Source: Cytophagales bacterium
GTDB lineage: Bacteria; Bacteroidota; Bacteroidia; Cytophagales; Cyclobacteriaceae
Length of the DNA: 64,000 bases
NCBI GenBank assembly: GCA_025358885.1
Contig: JANYHW010000223.1
Location: 1 to 64,000 of the forward strand
Direction of reading: 5' to 3'
Shown here one piece after another: positions 17,474 to 26,991 of this stretch (position 1 is the first letter of the stretch; every line of letters begins with the position of its first letter). The notes under the pieces were generated by a model. That model worked only from the letters and a program-made list of their open reading frames with translations, did no database searches and was not told the DNA's origin. Both the position numbers and the translations under genes were made by a program.

Positions 17474-20062
17474 TCATTGACGTGATGAGACAATTACCCT
17501 TTTGAGGTACATTCTTACTGATCCATCCGATTTGAATGTCTCAAACTGGATAACATAATATCCCATCCTGGCTTTGGTACCATCATCGCGGTCACCATCC
17601 CAGCGAAAAAATCCCTCAGGCCCGATCGTCTCATTGACTGCAATGGTTTTGAGGTGACGGTGTTGCTGATCAATGATGTCCACGTTGGCAACCCAGCCAC
17701 CCTGATCAAAATGATACTCAATTCTTGCAAACTCATTTCCCACATTGTCCGGCGAAAAAATTTCAGGTATTACAAGGACTTCTCCTTCAGGAGATTCAAC
17801 ATTTCTTGCAAATTGAGAATTGACATAGCCAGGTGTCGCGTAGCCTGCCGCTGAAGCCGCTGATGTCCAATTCACCTGATTGTTGGACGGGCCTTGGGGC
17901 TCTATTCGTTCCAATGATATCCCTTCATTATTCTTCACAAAAACTGAATGCCAGGATTGGGAATAAGAAACATTATCAATTTGCTTCCCCCTGTTATCCA
18001 GAATTACTACAGCACCCTTATCATCCTGAAGTGAGGGCAACGCTATTTTGAAGAGGTCTCGTTCAATACTTTGAGGATATTGTAACTTAATAATATCCGG
18101 ACCTGGGGTAAAAACGGCATACCCTGATGGAGAGAGCATTGTATTGCCTGGAAATAACTCAACTATGTCGGTGGGTGTTTCATTCAGGGAAGTACCAATC
18201 TTCCATTGACTAAGATTTAAGAATTTGGTCGTGGTGTTATATATTTCTACAAAGTCAACTCCACCTGATTTTGGATTAAATAGAATTTCATTGATGACGA
18301 CATCCAGGCTATCGGGATCCTCTGGAAGTCCGAAGGAGAGTGAGACCGGCACCATTTCATTTCCTGCGCAATCACGAACCCCTTTAATAGTTAGGGAGTA
18401 CAATCGCCTTTCTTTGAGACTATCCTCCAATATCAATCGAATGGTTCTCAGACTTCCATCGCCGAATAAGGCCCGTGTGACCTGTACTGCGGGATCAAAT
18501 ACATAATTCTGCACACCCAACGATTCGTTACCCAGCTTTTCGCTAAAAGTAAGCGCGAGCTTCACCGCATTCTCAGGAAATACGCTGAGAACCTGGGGTG
18601 GGGTCAGGTCCGGCTTGTTTGCAAAGACCGAATTCTTCTTGCCTGGTGTGCCTCCCCTGGGATCCGTGGAGGCTTGCCAATTGTCAGCCTCTCCGCAAGG
18701 ATTGGCCGGGTCGATCAGTTCTATTGTCCAACCACCTTCCTGTTTGTCAACATCGCGATACCATTCAATTGTATAATTAATAGAGTCAATGGTCTGGTTG
18801 CTTGCATTCCTTAGGGTGATGATGTCTCCTCCATTATTTAGTGTTGGAAAATTCGAAAGGCCAAGGGTCTTACCAAAATTTGAAAATAAAATTGAAGAGG
18901 AGCTGGCGCATACAATCCAGTATTCTCCAGGCAAGATAATTTGTGAAGGAAAAATGCCGGTGGAACTTCCATCCGAAAGTTTCCACCCATTGATGTTGAA
19001 GGGATCCGGGCCTCGGTTATAGACCTCTACAAATTCTGCATTTGGCAATCCAATTTGAGGCGATGGATCAGGAAAGATTTCCGAGAATACGATATCCTTT
19101 TTCTTGCTCGGCACAGATTGAAAGTACATGATAGGTAATTTTGTCGAAGTGATCGGGTTCCCTACAAGGTCTCTAACTCCATCAACTTGCAAGGTGTAGC
19201 TTACGCCATTGATCAACGGGGAAGAAAAATGAATGCGAACGGTTTTCTGGTCGAGCTGCAGTTGGGCCTGGTCCGATACCCCTATCGAGGCGACCTGATA
19301 ATTGCCAGCACTCTCTGATGATGAGCGTTCCAGTGCCTCTGAAAATATGAGCGTTGCGTTTCTTGAATCGGAGGCATTTGCGCTTATAAGGGATGGTGGG
19401 GTAGTATCTGGTACAGAGGTGCCTGTCACAACGAAATCGTCAAACCAGAACTTATCTGATCGCGTGGAGGTATAAGTACAATTGAAACCAAAATAAGATG
19501 ATGTTACAAAGGTGTTGTCGGTCACCGTTCCCTCCAGATTGTACGAGCCCGACGGTCCAATATCAGAATACACCTGCCAAAGTCCCGAGGCATTTCGCGT
19601 TACCTTGATTCTCAGTTTAACAATGGCCTGATTAACGCGGTCATCAAGTCCATCAATAATCTTGACCTCTGTGGTACCCGATTGCCGGTAAAGACTCACC
19701 TCCCGCGTGGTGTTTCCGATTTTGATCGAGTAACCATTTAGTGGGCCGGCTAGATTGGATTGATCGGATACGAGGTAAATCCTTGCATAGTTGGTGCTAC
19801 TGGGGGTGAAGTCCATTTGAAGATAAAATTCCCATGAGGCAAGATGAATGGCTTGACTCGCCGTGAACAAAGACGCTGATTCTGATACCGCCGGGGCCTG
19901 TAATTTTAACTTCCCTGCATTAATGGCAAATTTCGAATTATCTCCCGACCAAGCCGGGTTATTGGTGAAGTCGCCATCAGAGAAATTATCCGTAAACTGA
20001 GCATAGCAATCGCTTGCGATGAGAATTGACATCAGTATTGCGGTGATTTTACCCGTCTTCAT
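17474..20062 (-). CDS. Exported lamin-tail-domain / SbsA-like surface protein
   Basis: An 862-residue secreted protein: signal peptide (1-21), an N-terminal beta-sandwich beginning FTDNFSDGDF (about 22-215), an SbsA Ig-like domain (about 218-310, TPPSLISANASD), a first lamin-tail domain (about 322-450, IVFSEIFPDPSPQ), a second SbsA-like domain (about 480-575), a second lamin-tail domain (about 580-690, VVINEILFNPKSGG) and a C-terminal FlgD/gliding-type Ig module. Lamin-tail domains in bacteria occur in surface and extracellular proteins and mediate binding. No catalytic module is visible. The gene is divergent from asd across about 53 bases. Confidence 0.8.
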   Translation of the reverse strand: MKTGKITAILMSILIASDCYAQFTDNFSDGDFTNNPAWSGDNSKFAINAGKLKLQAPAVSESASLFTASQAIHLASWEFYLQMDFTPSSTNYARIYLVSDQSNLAGPLNGYSIKIGNTTREVSLYRQSGTTEVKIIDGLDDRVNQAIVKLRIKVTRNASGLWQVYSDIGPSGSYNLEGTVTDNTFVTSSYFGFNCTYTSTRSDKFWFDDFVVTGTSVPDTTPPSLISANASDSRNATLIFSEALERSSSESAGNYQVASIGVSDQAQLQLDQKTVRIHFSSPLINGVSYTLQVDGVRDLVGNPITSTKLPIMYFQSVPSKKKDIVFSEIFPDPSPQIGLPNAEFVEVYNRGPDPFNINGWKLSDGSSTGIFPSQIILPGEYWIVCASSSSILFSNFGKTLGLSNFPTLNNGGDIITLRNASNQTIDSINYTIEWYRDVDKQEGGWTIELIDPANPCGEADNWQASTDPRGGTPGKKNSVFANKPDLTPPQVLSVFPENAVKLALTFSEKLGNESLGVQNYVFDPAVQVTRALFGDGSLRTIRLILEDSLKERRLYSLTIKGVRDCAGNEMVPVSLSFGLPEDPDSLDVVINEILFNPKSGGVDFVEIYNTTTKFLNLSQWKIGTSLNETPTDIVELFPGNTMLSPSGYAVFTPGPDIIKLQYPQSIERDLFKIALPSLQDDKGAVVILDNRGKQIDNVSYSQSWHSVFVKNNEGISLERIEPQGPSNNQVNWTSAASAAGYATPGYVNSQFARNVESPEGEVLVIPEIFSPDNVGNEFARIEYHFDQGGWVANVDIIDQQHRHLKTIAVNETIGPEGFFRWDGDRDDGTKARMGYYVIQFETFKSDGSVRMYLKRVIVSSRQ

Positions 20063-20115
20063 CCAACCAAAATACCATTTGTGCTATTTTTACGGTTCCA
20101 TAAAATGAGATGGTC

Positions 20116-21108
20116 ATGAAAATAGTTGTGGTGGGTGCTACCGGATTGGTGGGACAGGAGATTTTGAGGGTAATGGAAGAGCGAAACTTTCAGTTTGATG
20201 AGTTGTACCTGGTGGCTTCTCCCAGGAATGTTGGCAAGGAAATCAGTTTCAAGAATAAGAAGTATACCATCATCGGCATGCAGGCCGCGTGCGACCTGGC
20301 AGCGGATGTCGCGATCTTTTCGGCTGGTAGCGGTACTTCACTGGAGTGGGCTCCAAAATTTGCCGATAAGGGGACCATTGTAATTGATAACTCCTCCGCC
20401 TGGCGCATGGATCCGGATAAGAAGCTCGTTGTGCCGGAAATTAATGGACATGTACTTCGCATTGATGATCGCATCATAGCCAATCCCAATTGTTCCACCA
20501 TACAAATGGTGATGGCCCTTGCACCACTTCATGTTAAATACAAGCTGAAGAGAATTGTTGTCTCTACTTACCAGTCGGTCACGGGTACTGGCAAGGATGC
20601 TGTTCAGCAAATGATGGATGAACGCAAGGGGGTAGAAGGATCGAAAGTCTATCCACACCGCATCGACATGAATACGTTACCACACATTGACGTATTTCTT
20701 GACAACCTGTATACCAGGGAAGAAATGAAAATGGTGAACGAAACACACAAAATTCTTGGTGACCATTCCATTGGCATAACGGCCACCACTGTCCGTGTAC
20801 CCACTGTTGGAGGTCACGCTGAAGCCGTTAACGCAGAATTTCACAAAGAATTCGATTTGGGCGAAGTGCGCGAAATTCTGGAACATACCCCTGGCGTAAT
20901 TGTGATGGACGATGTTAAAAACAATGTTTATCCCATGCCCATTCATTCACAGGGTAAAGATGAAGTGTTTGTCGGCAGGATTCGCAGGGACGAATCTCAG
21001 TCAAAGACCCTGAACCTGTGGATCGTGGCGGATAACCTCAGAAAAGGCGCAGCAACCAACGCAGTGCAGATCGCAGAGTTTATGATGGAGAAGAATCTGG
21101 TTTACTGA
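20116..21108 (+). CDS. asd: Aspartate-semialdehyde dehydrogenase
   Basis: A 330-residue enzyme (from the ATG at 20116; an in-frame ATG at 20110 adds two residues) that reduces aspartyl phosphate to aspartate semialdehyde for lysine, diaminopimelate, threonine and methionine synthesis. The NADP site is GATGLVGQEIL (7-17), the catalytic Cys126 lies in ANPNCST, TGTGKDAV follows at 156-163, and the active-site His234 lies in VGGHAEAV. Length is normal. It is convergent with the S9 peptidase gene, 16 bases away. Confidence 0.95.
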   Translation: MKIVVVGATGLVGQEILRVMEERNFQFDELYLVASPRNVGKEISFKNKKYTIIGMQAACDLAADVAIFSAGSGTSLEWAPKFADKGTIVIDNSSAWRMDPDKKLVVPEINGHVLRIDDRIIANPNCSTIQMVMALAPLHVKYKLKRIVVSTYQSVTGTGKDAVQQMMDERKGVEGSKVYPHRIDMNTLPHIDVFLDNLYTREEMKMVNETHKILGDHSIGITATTVRVPTVGGHAEAVNAEFHKEFDLGEVREILEHTPGVIVMDDVKNNVYPMPIHSQGKDEVFVGRIRRDESQSKTLNLWIVADNLRKGAATNAVQIAEFMMEKNLVY

Positions 21109-21124
21109 TACCGTTGGGGAGGGA

Positions 21125-23305
21125 TTATTTAGATCCCGCAGGTACCGGCTCCGGATGCTTCACATACCTTTCGAAGAATTCTATCACGCGAAGCATGTGA
21201 TCCATCATTCTTCCCGGATTTCCGCTTCGTGTTAGTTCGTGACCTTCTTTCGGATAGCGAATATATTCCACAGGCTTGTTGAGTACTTTCAGACTCTTGT
21301 AAAGCATTTCAGATTGAATTACTCCTGTCCGTAAATCCTGGTCCCCATGAATAATCAGCAACGGGGTATCAATGTTTTTTACATAAGAATAGGGTGATTC
21401 GGAATCCAGCAATTTCTTAGTTTCCGGTTCCCATGGAAATCCACCAAAATCATCGGGAACAAGGGACCAGGCATTGCCTTCACCCATAAACGTAGTAAGG
21501 TCATAGACGCCGCGCTGCGCATTGGCTGCCTTGAAGCGATTATCATGGCCGACCAGCCAGGCCACCATGTATCCCGCATAGCTTCCCCCCTCCACAACGA
21601 GTTGATCTTTGTCGATCCATGCATTCTTGGCAATGGCATCTTCCAGGGAAGAAAGGATATCTGAAGCGGGTCCATTCCCCCAATTTTTGAAGTTTCCTTT
21701 CTTGAACTTATCACCATAACCACCACTGCCCCTCGGATTGCAATACACCAGGCCGTAGCCCCAGCTATTCTCCAGTTGATACTCATGCCACATCGAAAAA
21801 ATGCCCGGTCCCCACATGGCAGCGGGTCCGCCATGAATATTTAATATGGTAGGGTACTTCATTCCATCTTTTTTACCAACTGGTTCCATTACCCAATACT
21901 GCACTTTTGATCCATCCGGCCGATCAATCCAGTATTCCTTAGGGGCAATCACTTGCTTGTCCTTCATCCAGCCCTCATTCAGTTTGGTCAGCTGCCGGCT
22001 ACTCTTGTCTTTCAAGCTTAGCAGGTAAACTTCCCAGGGGTTCTTTGTCTCCGTAAGGGCATAGACCAGTTTGTCTCCGCGCAGATCCAAGTCATTAATC
22101 CCATTATCATTCCCAATTATCTTGCTGATTGTCCCTCCTTTTGCAGGCACGGAGAAAAGCGGAATGTCTCCGTCTATTTGAGCTGCGAAATAAATTGTCC
22201 TGCTGTCTGCCGACCACTTGGCACCATTCACATCCCGGTCAAGGCTTGTTGTCAGTATTTGTGGCTTACCACCGGTGGCTGCAATGACTGCCAATTGGTT
22301 TTGTGAAGCATGTCGGTTTTGAATCGGTTGGGCATAAAACAAAATCTGAGTTCCATCGGGAGAGTAATAGGGATTGGAAATGCTGTAGCCAGGCCAGGTT
22401 AAAAGTTCTTTCGCTGTTTTAGATTCAACGTCAATAGTCCATAAGTCGCTATCACGCTCGCGATCCGGATGAATTTTGTAAACACGGGAATCACAGATAA
22501 TCGTTTTCCCGTCATTCGACCATTCTGCACTTTGGAAATCCTGAAAACCGCTAGTTAGTTGTATTGCTTTTTCATCGGATCCCACTGTCTTCACAAACAG
22601 GTGTGAAAATTCTTCGTCCGGTTGAAGATTTAGTTCTCCCTGCAGATTCTGGCGGTTCAGAACACGGGGATTGCTTTCGCTGGTATTCTTGGCCAACCAT
22701 GCGCGCACCTCATCAAGGGTTCCATCCGGAGTAGTAGATGTTTTCTTTTTCTCATCCGCCTTCATCGATTTGAAGTTAGGCTCATCTCCTTGAGTACGCC
22801 CGGGTCGTTCATAGGTCCAGGGTGTTTTACCATTGATGGCATAGAACGGAAAATTGGACGAGTACAGTATCTTCTTTCCATCCGGCGACCACCGTGGTCG
22901 TCCTGCTCCGTAGTCATCTTTCGTGATGGCATGGGCCTCACCACCACTTAGTGGCAGTAACCAGATCTGCGATTTCTCGCCATCCACACGAACAAAGGCC
23001 AGCTGTTTTCCATCCGGTGACCATTGTGGTTGTCCGTCATTCTTATCGCCAAACGTAAGCTGCGTAGGCTCGGTGTTGCCCACCAGATCCAACAGGTAAA
23101 GATGGTGCGTGTAATAGTATTCGTTTTCATTTTTTACGGCCTTACGATTAACAACCATCACAGCTTTGCTTCCGTCAGGGGATATTTGAATTTGATTCGT
23201 CGTTGCAATCTTCATCAGATCGGATGCAACAATTGGCTTCTTGGTCTGGGCCCATGCTCCCGTGACAAGCAGGATGAGGATGGAAATTCGAAGTGTGCTT
23301 TTCAT
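21125..23305 (-). CDS. Exported S9 family peptidase
   Basis: A 726-residue serine peptidase with a signal peptide (1-20, ending AWAQ), a WD40/beta-propeller region rich in WSPDGK-like repeats (about 40-440) and a C-terminal alpha/beta hydrolase domain. The triad is Ser575 (GGSYAGY), Asp657 (HGDQDLR) and His689 (KEGHEL), with HGGP (491-494) forming the oxyanion region. S9 enzymes cleave short peptides, and this layout fits acylaminoacyl- or dipeptidyl-peptidases acting in the periplasm. It follows a second S9 gene by 83 bases on the same strand. Confidence 0.9.
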   Translation of the reverse strand: MKSTLRISILILLVTGAWAQTKKPIVASDLMKIATTNQIQISPDGSKAVMVVNRKAVKNENEYYYTHHLYLLDLVGNTEPTQLTFGDKNDGQPQWSPDGKQLAFVRVDGEKSQIWLLPLSGGEAHAITKDDYGAGRPRWSPDGKKILYSSNFPFYAINGKTPWTYERPGRTQGDEPNFKSMKADEKKKTSTTPDGTLDEVRAWLAKNTSESNPRVLNRQNLQGELNLQPDEEFSHLFVKTVGSDEKAIQLTSGFQDFQSAEWSNDGKTIICDSRVYKIHPDRERDSDLWTIDVESKTAKELLTWPGYSISNPYYSPDGTQILFYAQPIQNRHASQNQLAVIAATGGKPQILTTSLDRDVNGAKWSADSRTIYFAAQIDGDIPLFSVPAKGGTISKIIGNDNGINDLDLRGDKLVYALTETKNPWEVYLLSLKDKSSRQLTKLNEGWMKDKQVIAPKEYWIDRPDGSKVQYWVMEPVGKKDGMKYPTILNIHGGPAAMWGPGIFSMWHEYQLENSWGYGLVYCNPRGSGGYGDKFKKGNFKNWGNGPASDILSSLEDAIAKNAWIDKDQLVVEGGSYAGYMVAWLVGHDNRFKAANAQRGVYDLTTFMGEGNAWSLVPDDFGGFPWEPETKKLLDSESPYSYVKNIDTPLLIIHGDQDLRTGVIQSEMLYKSLKVLNKPVEYIRYPKEGHELTRSGNPGRMMDHMLRVIEFFERYVKHPEPVPAGSK

Positions 23306-23388
23306 AAGATATTGTTTTCTTTAGGCTTCACGTTTGATTTATGTGGTAAGGAGGGCTTTGATCCCTTATAGTTTTCTGGATTTGTTCG

Positions 23389-25446
23389 CTATTTCTTTTT
23401 TTCACCCACTGGCAACTCTACGTTCTCTCCCCACACGTATTTGTTAAACCACTGCCAGTTGTGCCAAGTGGCGGCCAAACGTTCTTTGGGTTTGTTAATT
23501 CCATGCCCGAATCCCTTGTAGATTACAAGTTCCGTCTTCACCCCTTTGTCACGCAGACCCTGCACCAACTGGTACGCATTGGAGATGGGCACCCGGCGAT
23601 CGAACTCTCCATGCTGTATGAGCGTCGGGGTTTTTGCCTGGTTGATATAATTCATTGGTGACGTCTTCTTGTAAATGGCTTCATCACTCCAGGGCGTTGC
23701 CTTGAGATATTGACGTGTAAAAGGATGGATGTCTGTACTCACATAATAAGTCATCCAATCGGAGATGCCCGCCCCTACAGAAATAGCCTTGAAGGCATCG
23801 CTGGTGGTGGTGAGAAATGCAGAGATATAGCCTCCCTGGCTCCAGCCCATACAACCCATCTTAGACTTGTCGATCATCCCTTGTTTGTCGAGATAGTCAA
23901 CACCGGAAAGCACGTCCCAAGCATCACCCACACCGAGGTTCTTCACATTAAGTGATCGGAATTTCTCCCCATATCCGGCGGATCCGCGATAGTTGGGTCG
24001 CAATACAAGGCATCCTTTGTCGAGCCATTGAAGAATGGGGTAGACGTAAACCGGAACAGGCGTTGGCGTATCAATTCCGGTAGGACCTCCATGTATCACT
24101 ACCAGGAGCGGATACTTTTTTGAAGGATCATAATTTTTTGGTTTGTGAAGTACACCTTCGATGACTGCGCCATCTTTGCTCTTCCAACTGATCACTTCAC
24201 TCTGCGCCACTCTCCATGAACTCACCTGACCGGTCATGTCGGTTATTTTCATCGGCTGCCCCGACGCCGTAGTGGTCACAAAAATCTCCGTCAACTGATC
24301 GCCATTCCTTCCGGAAAATGCAAGTTTGTCGCCTGCCCTCGAAAATGCAATCCCAAATATCTGGTCGGGACTGTTCTGAAATATGGAGACATTGCCTGTC
24401 GACGCATCAATTTTATAGAGTGGCCGCTTTGTCTTGTTCCAGGCCGTGCAATATATGCCCGAAGATGTCCATTCAAATCCAGACATGTTTTCGTCAAAAT
24501 CCTTGCCCAACCGTCGCGAAGTTTTGTCCGCCAATTTGATACTGAACACTTTTGAGTTCATATAAAAATTCGACGTCGTGTCTGCGAGGTTGGTAGAGTA
24601 TATTAGTTCCTGTGAATCCGGTGACCACTCCTCCAGGCCGTCTGCACTTGGATTGTTCACCAGCGAAGAAATTTTCTTCGAAGCAAGTTCCAGTAAAGAT
24701 ATTTCCGATTTGAGGGATGAGTTGATAAGTGGGTCTGGCTGTTGGTTGAACGCGATCTTGCTCCCATCAGGCGAAGTGAGAAAGGAAGTGACGGTAAATT
24801 TTCCTTCCGTTAGCCGTTTTGCCTTTGGCCATTCAATGCATCCTGCCCTTGCCTTGAGTGAATCTGTTGCCTCATAGCAAGGCAATTCCGAAGGATCGAG
24901 CGGGTCCGGTTTGAAATCGATCTGCCATAAATGCGACAAGTTGAATTCTCGGTCATCTGTTTCGAATCCGCCATATCGCTTTTCAATTTCCTTTTTTGAT
25001 TTGTCCTCCTTTTCGGGTTTTAGAAAAATAAAACTGTTACCCGAAGGATGCCATTCATATCCGCTGATGGCCTCCTCTTCGCGGGTGGCAGGTCTGGCCT
25101 CCCCTCCCTCAACGCGCATAACGAAGATTTGGGTCTTGTTTCCGCGATCGGCCATGAAGGCCATCCACTGCCCGTCTGGTGAAAACGAGGGGCTCGTGCT
25201 GCTTCCTTTGGATGTATTGGTGAGTTGCACTGGCTTTTTACCATCCCTGGAAATCCAAATCTCTGTATCAAACCTGTTCTCGTTCCAATCTGTCGCCTGT
25301 CCCGTAAATGCTACAAGTTTGCCATCCGGTGACAGGGTCGGGCTACCTACACTTCTAAGAGAGAGCACTTGTTCAAATGTGGGAACGGACTGTGCTCCTA
25401 CCTGAAGGGCTAAAGTGCATAAAAGGAAAATGATAGTGTTTTTCAT
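23389..25446 (-). CDS. Exported S9 family peptidase (second)
   Basis: A 685-residue serine peptidase with a signal peptide (1-19), a propeller region with LSPDGK and FSPDGQ repeats (about 35-400) and a C-terminal catalytic domain. The triad is Ser536 (GWSQGGY), Asp616 (HGEFDRR) and His648 (GFGHG). The Ser motif GWSQGG, not GGSYAG, shows it is a different S9 lineage from its neighbour, not a recent copy. The exact specificity is unknown; a periplasmic exopeptidase on oligopeptides is most likely. A terminator-like hairpin separates it from the upstream M20 genes. Confidence 0.9.
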   Translation of the reverse strand: MKNTIIFLLCTLALQVGAQSVPTFEQVLSLRSVGSPTLSPDGKLVAFTGQATDWNENRFDTEIWISRDGKKPVQLTNTSKGSSTSPSFSPDGQWMAFMADRGNKTQIFVMRVEGGEARPATREEEAISGYEWHPSGNSFIFLKPEKEDKSKKEIEKRYGGFETDDREFNLSHLWQIDFKPDPLDPSELPCYEATDSLKARAGCIEWPKAKRLTEGKFTVTSFLTSPDGSKIAFNQQPDPLINSSLKSEISLLELASKKISSLVNNPSADGLEEWSPDSQELIYSTNLADTTSNFYMNSKVFSIKLADKTSRRLGKDFDENMSGFEWTSSGIYCTAWNKTKRPLYKIDASTGNVSIFQNSPDQIFGIAFSRAGDKLAFSGRNGDQLTEIFVTTTASGQPMKITDMTGQVSSWRVAQSEVISWKSKDGAVIEGVLHKPKNYDPSKKYPLLVVIHGGPTGIDTPTPVPVYVYPILQWLDKGCLVLRPNYRGSAGYGEKFRSLNVKNLGVGDAWDVLSGVDYLDKQGMIDKSKMGCMGWSQGGYISAFLTTTSDAFKAISVGAGISDWMTYYVSTDIHPFTRQYLKATPWSDEAIYKKTSPMNYINQAKTPTLIQHGEFDRRVPISNAYQLVQGLRDKGVKTELVIYKGFGHGINKPKERLAATWHNWQWFNKYVWGENVELPVGEKKK

Positions 25447-25486
25447 TGGCTGGAACTTCTACTAATAAACCCGTTGAATTTTAAAA

Positions 25487-25521
25487 GTAGAAAACCCGTA
25501 ATAAGAATCCGGGTTTTTTTT
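25487..25521. terminator. Hairpin terminator between M20 and S9 genes
   Basis: AAAACCCG at 25491-25498 pairs with CGGGTTTT at 25510-25517 around an 11-base loop. On the plus strand it is followed by T's to 25521; on the minus strand by TTTT-C-TACTTTT. Since genes on both sides are on the minus strand, it probably ends the M20 operon or attenuates readthrough into the S9 genes. Confidence 0.55.
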
Positions 25522-25527
25522 GATGAA

Positions 25528-26979
25528 TCAATTCTTTGGCGTTTCATTCGGTAAAGGTGGTGGTCCATCGGGGATGTACGGTTTGAACACATGACCATTC
25601 CTGCGCTGTTCGAATTCGGCGCGTACATCTTTGCGCAATTGTTCATTTTCAAAGACATCAACCATTGTCATGCCCATTGCTTTTGCGGCAAACATCATTC
25701 CCTTATGACCAATGGACATTCCGGCACAAGCCACTTCGGCCCACGCATGCCAGGGTGCTCCTTTGGCACCGGTGGTTACCCTCAAGCGGATTTCGGGAAC
25801 GATCCAGCTCACATCACCCACATCGCTTGATCCACCGGATGGATCCTCATTGGTTGGGATTATTGGGTATATCTTCCCGTCAAGACCGGTAGCAGGCACC
25901 TGACTCACATCCTGAATTTTCTTTGCAAAAATATTTTCCTCCTCGGTATATATAATAGGGCCAAGCTGTTCAAGATTTTTTTGCATTGCCTCTGCACCTG
26001 TTCGGTTAACAAGGACTTCATAGTCTCCACTGATAACACTGACTATTGACTCCACTCCTGCAATTATTGCGGCGCCTTTTGCTATTTCCTTTACCCGTTC
26101 AAATACTGATTGCACTCCGTCTCTTCTGGAGTCACGAATCCACATCCAGATTTTGGCATACTCGGGGACAACGTTAGGCACATCACCTCCGGCCACGATG
26201 GCGTAATGCATGCGCACCGTGGGCTTTACATGCTCTCGAAGCATGTTCACACCATCCGTAAATGCTTCCAGGCCGTCAACTGCACTTCGTCCGTTCCATG
26301 GATCTGCCGCCGCATGCGCTGCTTTGCCTTTGAACTCTACAATAAAGTCCACCATGGCCCTAGAACTTTGCGTGCCCGATTGAATATCTGTTCCCGGATG
26401 CCAGTCAAAGCAAACATCAAGATCGTTGAACAGCCCATCACGGGCCATGTAGATTTTACCACCCACAGCTTCTTCTGCGGGTGTGCCATAGAAACGAATG
26501 GTGCCCCTGAGTTTTCCCTGTTCGATTAACTCTTTGATACTAATGGCCGATGCAAGGCTGGCGACACCAAAAAGATTATGACCACAACCGTGACCAGCAG
26601 TACCCGCCACCAATGGTTCTTTGGTTGGCTGTGACTTTTGCGAAATCCCGGGCAAAGCATCGTATTCTCCAAGAATTCCAACAATTGGCCGACCGGATCC
26701 ATAACTTGCAATAAACGCGGTGGGCATACCTGCTACGCCGCGTTCAACTTTAAAACCTTGAGACTCTGCATAGTCAGCCAATAGTTTGGCAGACTGCCTT
26801 TCTTTTAAGGCAGTCTCTGCATATGCCCATATCTTGTCGCTCATGGCGACCATTTCGGTTCGTCTTGAGTCTACCGACCTGGTAACCGCATCTTTGTTGG
26901 AAATGCTTTTCTTTTGGGCCATCAAGAGATTACCTGAAAAAATAAACATCAGCAACAAACCTGTCTTTATGACTCTCAT
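25528..26979 (-). CDS. M20 family amidohydrolase, AbgB-like (distal copy)
   Basis: A 483-residue exported M20 metallohydrolase with a signal peptide (about 1-21). Metal-site features: GHGCGHNLFG (Cys132, His134), TPAEEAVGG (Glu169/Glu170) and the following FDWHPG (His194). The closest named relatives are p-aminobenzoyl-glutamate hydrolase subunit B and related acyl-amino-acid amidohydrolases, but AbgB is cytoplasmic and this protein is exported. It lies 12 bases after a close paralog that shares long blocks including the NVVPEYAKIWMW region, so the pair is a tandem duplication. Confidence 0.87.
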   Translation of the reverse strand: MRVIKTGLLLMFIFSGNLLMAQKKSISNKDAVTRSVDSRRTEMVAMSDKIWAYAETALKERQSAKLLADYAESQGFKVERGVAGMPTAFIASYGSGRPIVGILGEYDALPGISQKSQPTKEPLVAGTAGHGCGHNLFGVASLASAISIKELIEQGKLRGTIRFYGTPAEEAVGGKIYMARDGLFNDLDVCFDWHPGTDIQSGTQSSRAMVDFIVEFKGKAAHAAADPWNGRSAVDGLEAFTDGVNMLREHVKPTVRMHYAIVAGGDVPNVVPEYAKIWMWIRDSRRDGVQSVFERVKEIAKGAAIIAGVESIVSVISGDYEVLVNRTGAEAMQKNLEQLGPIIYTEEENIFAKKIQDVSQVPATGLDGKIYPIIPTNEDPSGGSSDVGDVSWIVPEIRLRVTTGAKGAPWHAWAEVACAGMSIGHKGMMFAAKAMGMTMVDVFENEQLRKDVRAEFEQRRNGHVFKPYIPDGPPPLPNETPKN

Positions 26980-26991
26980 AGAGTTAGGATT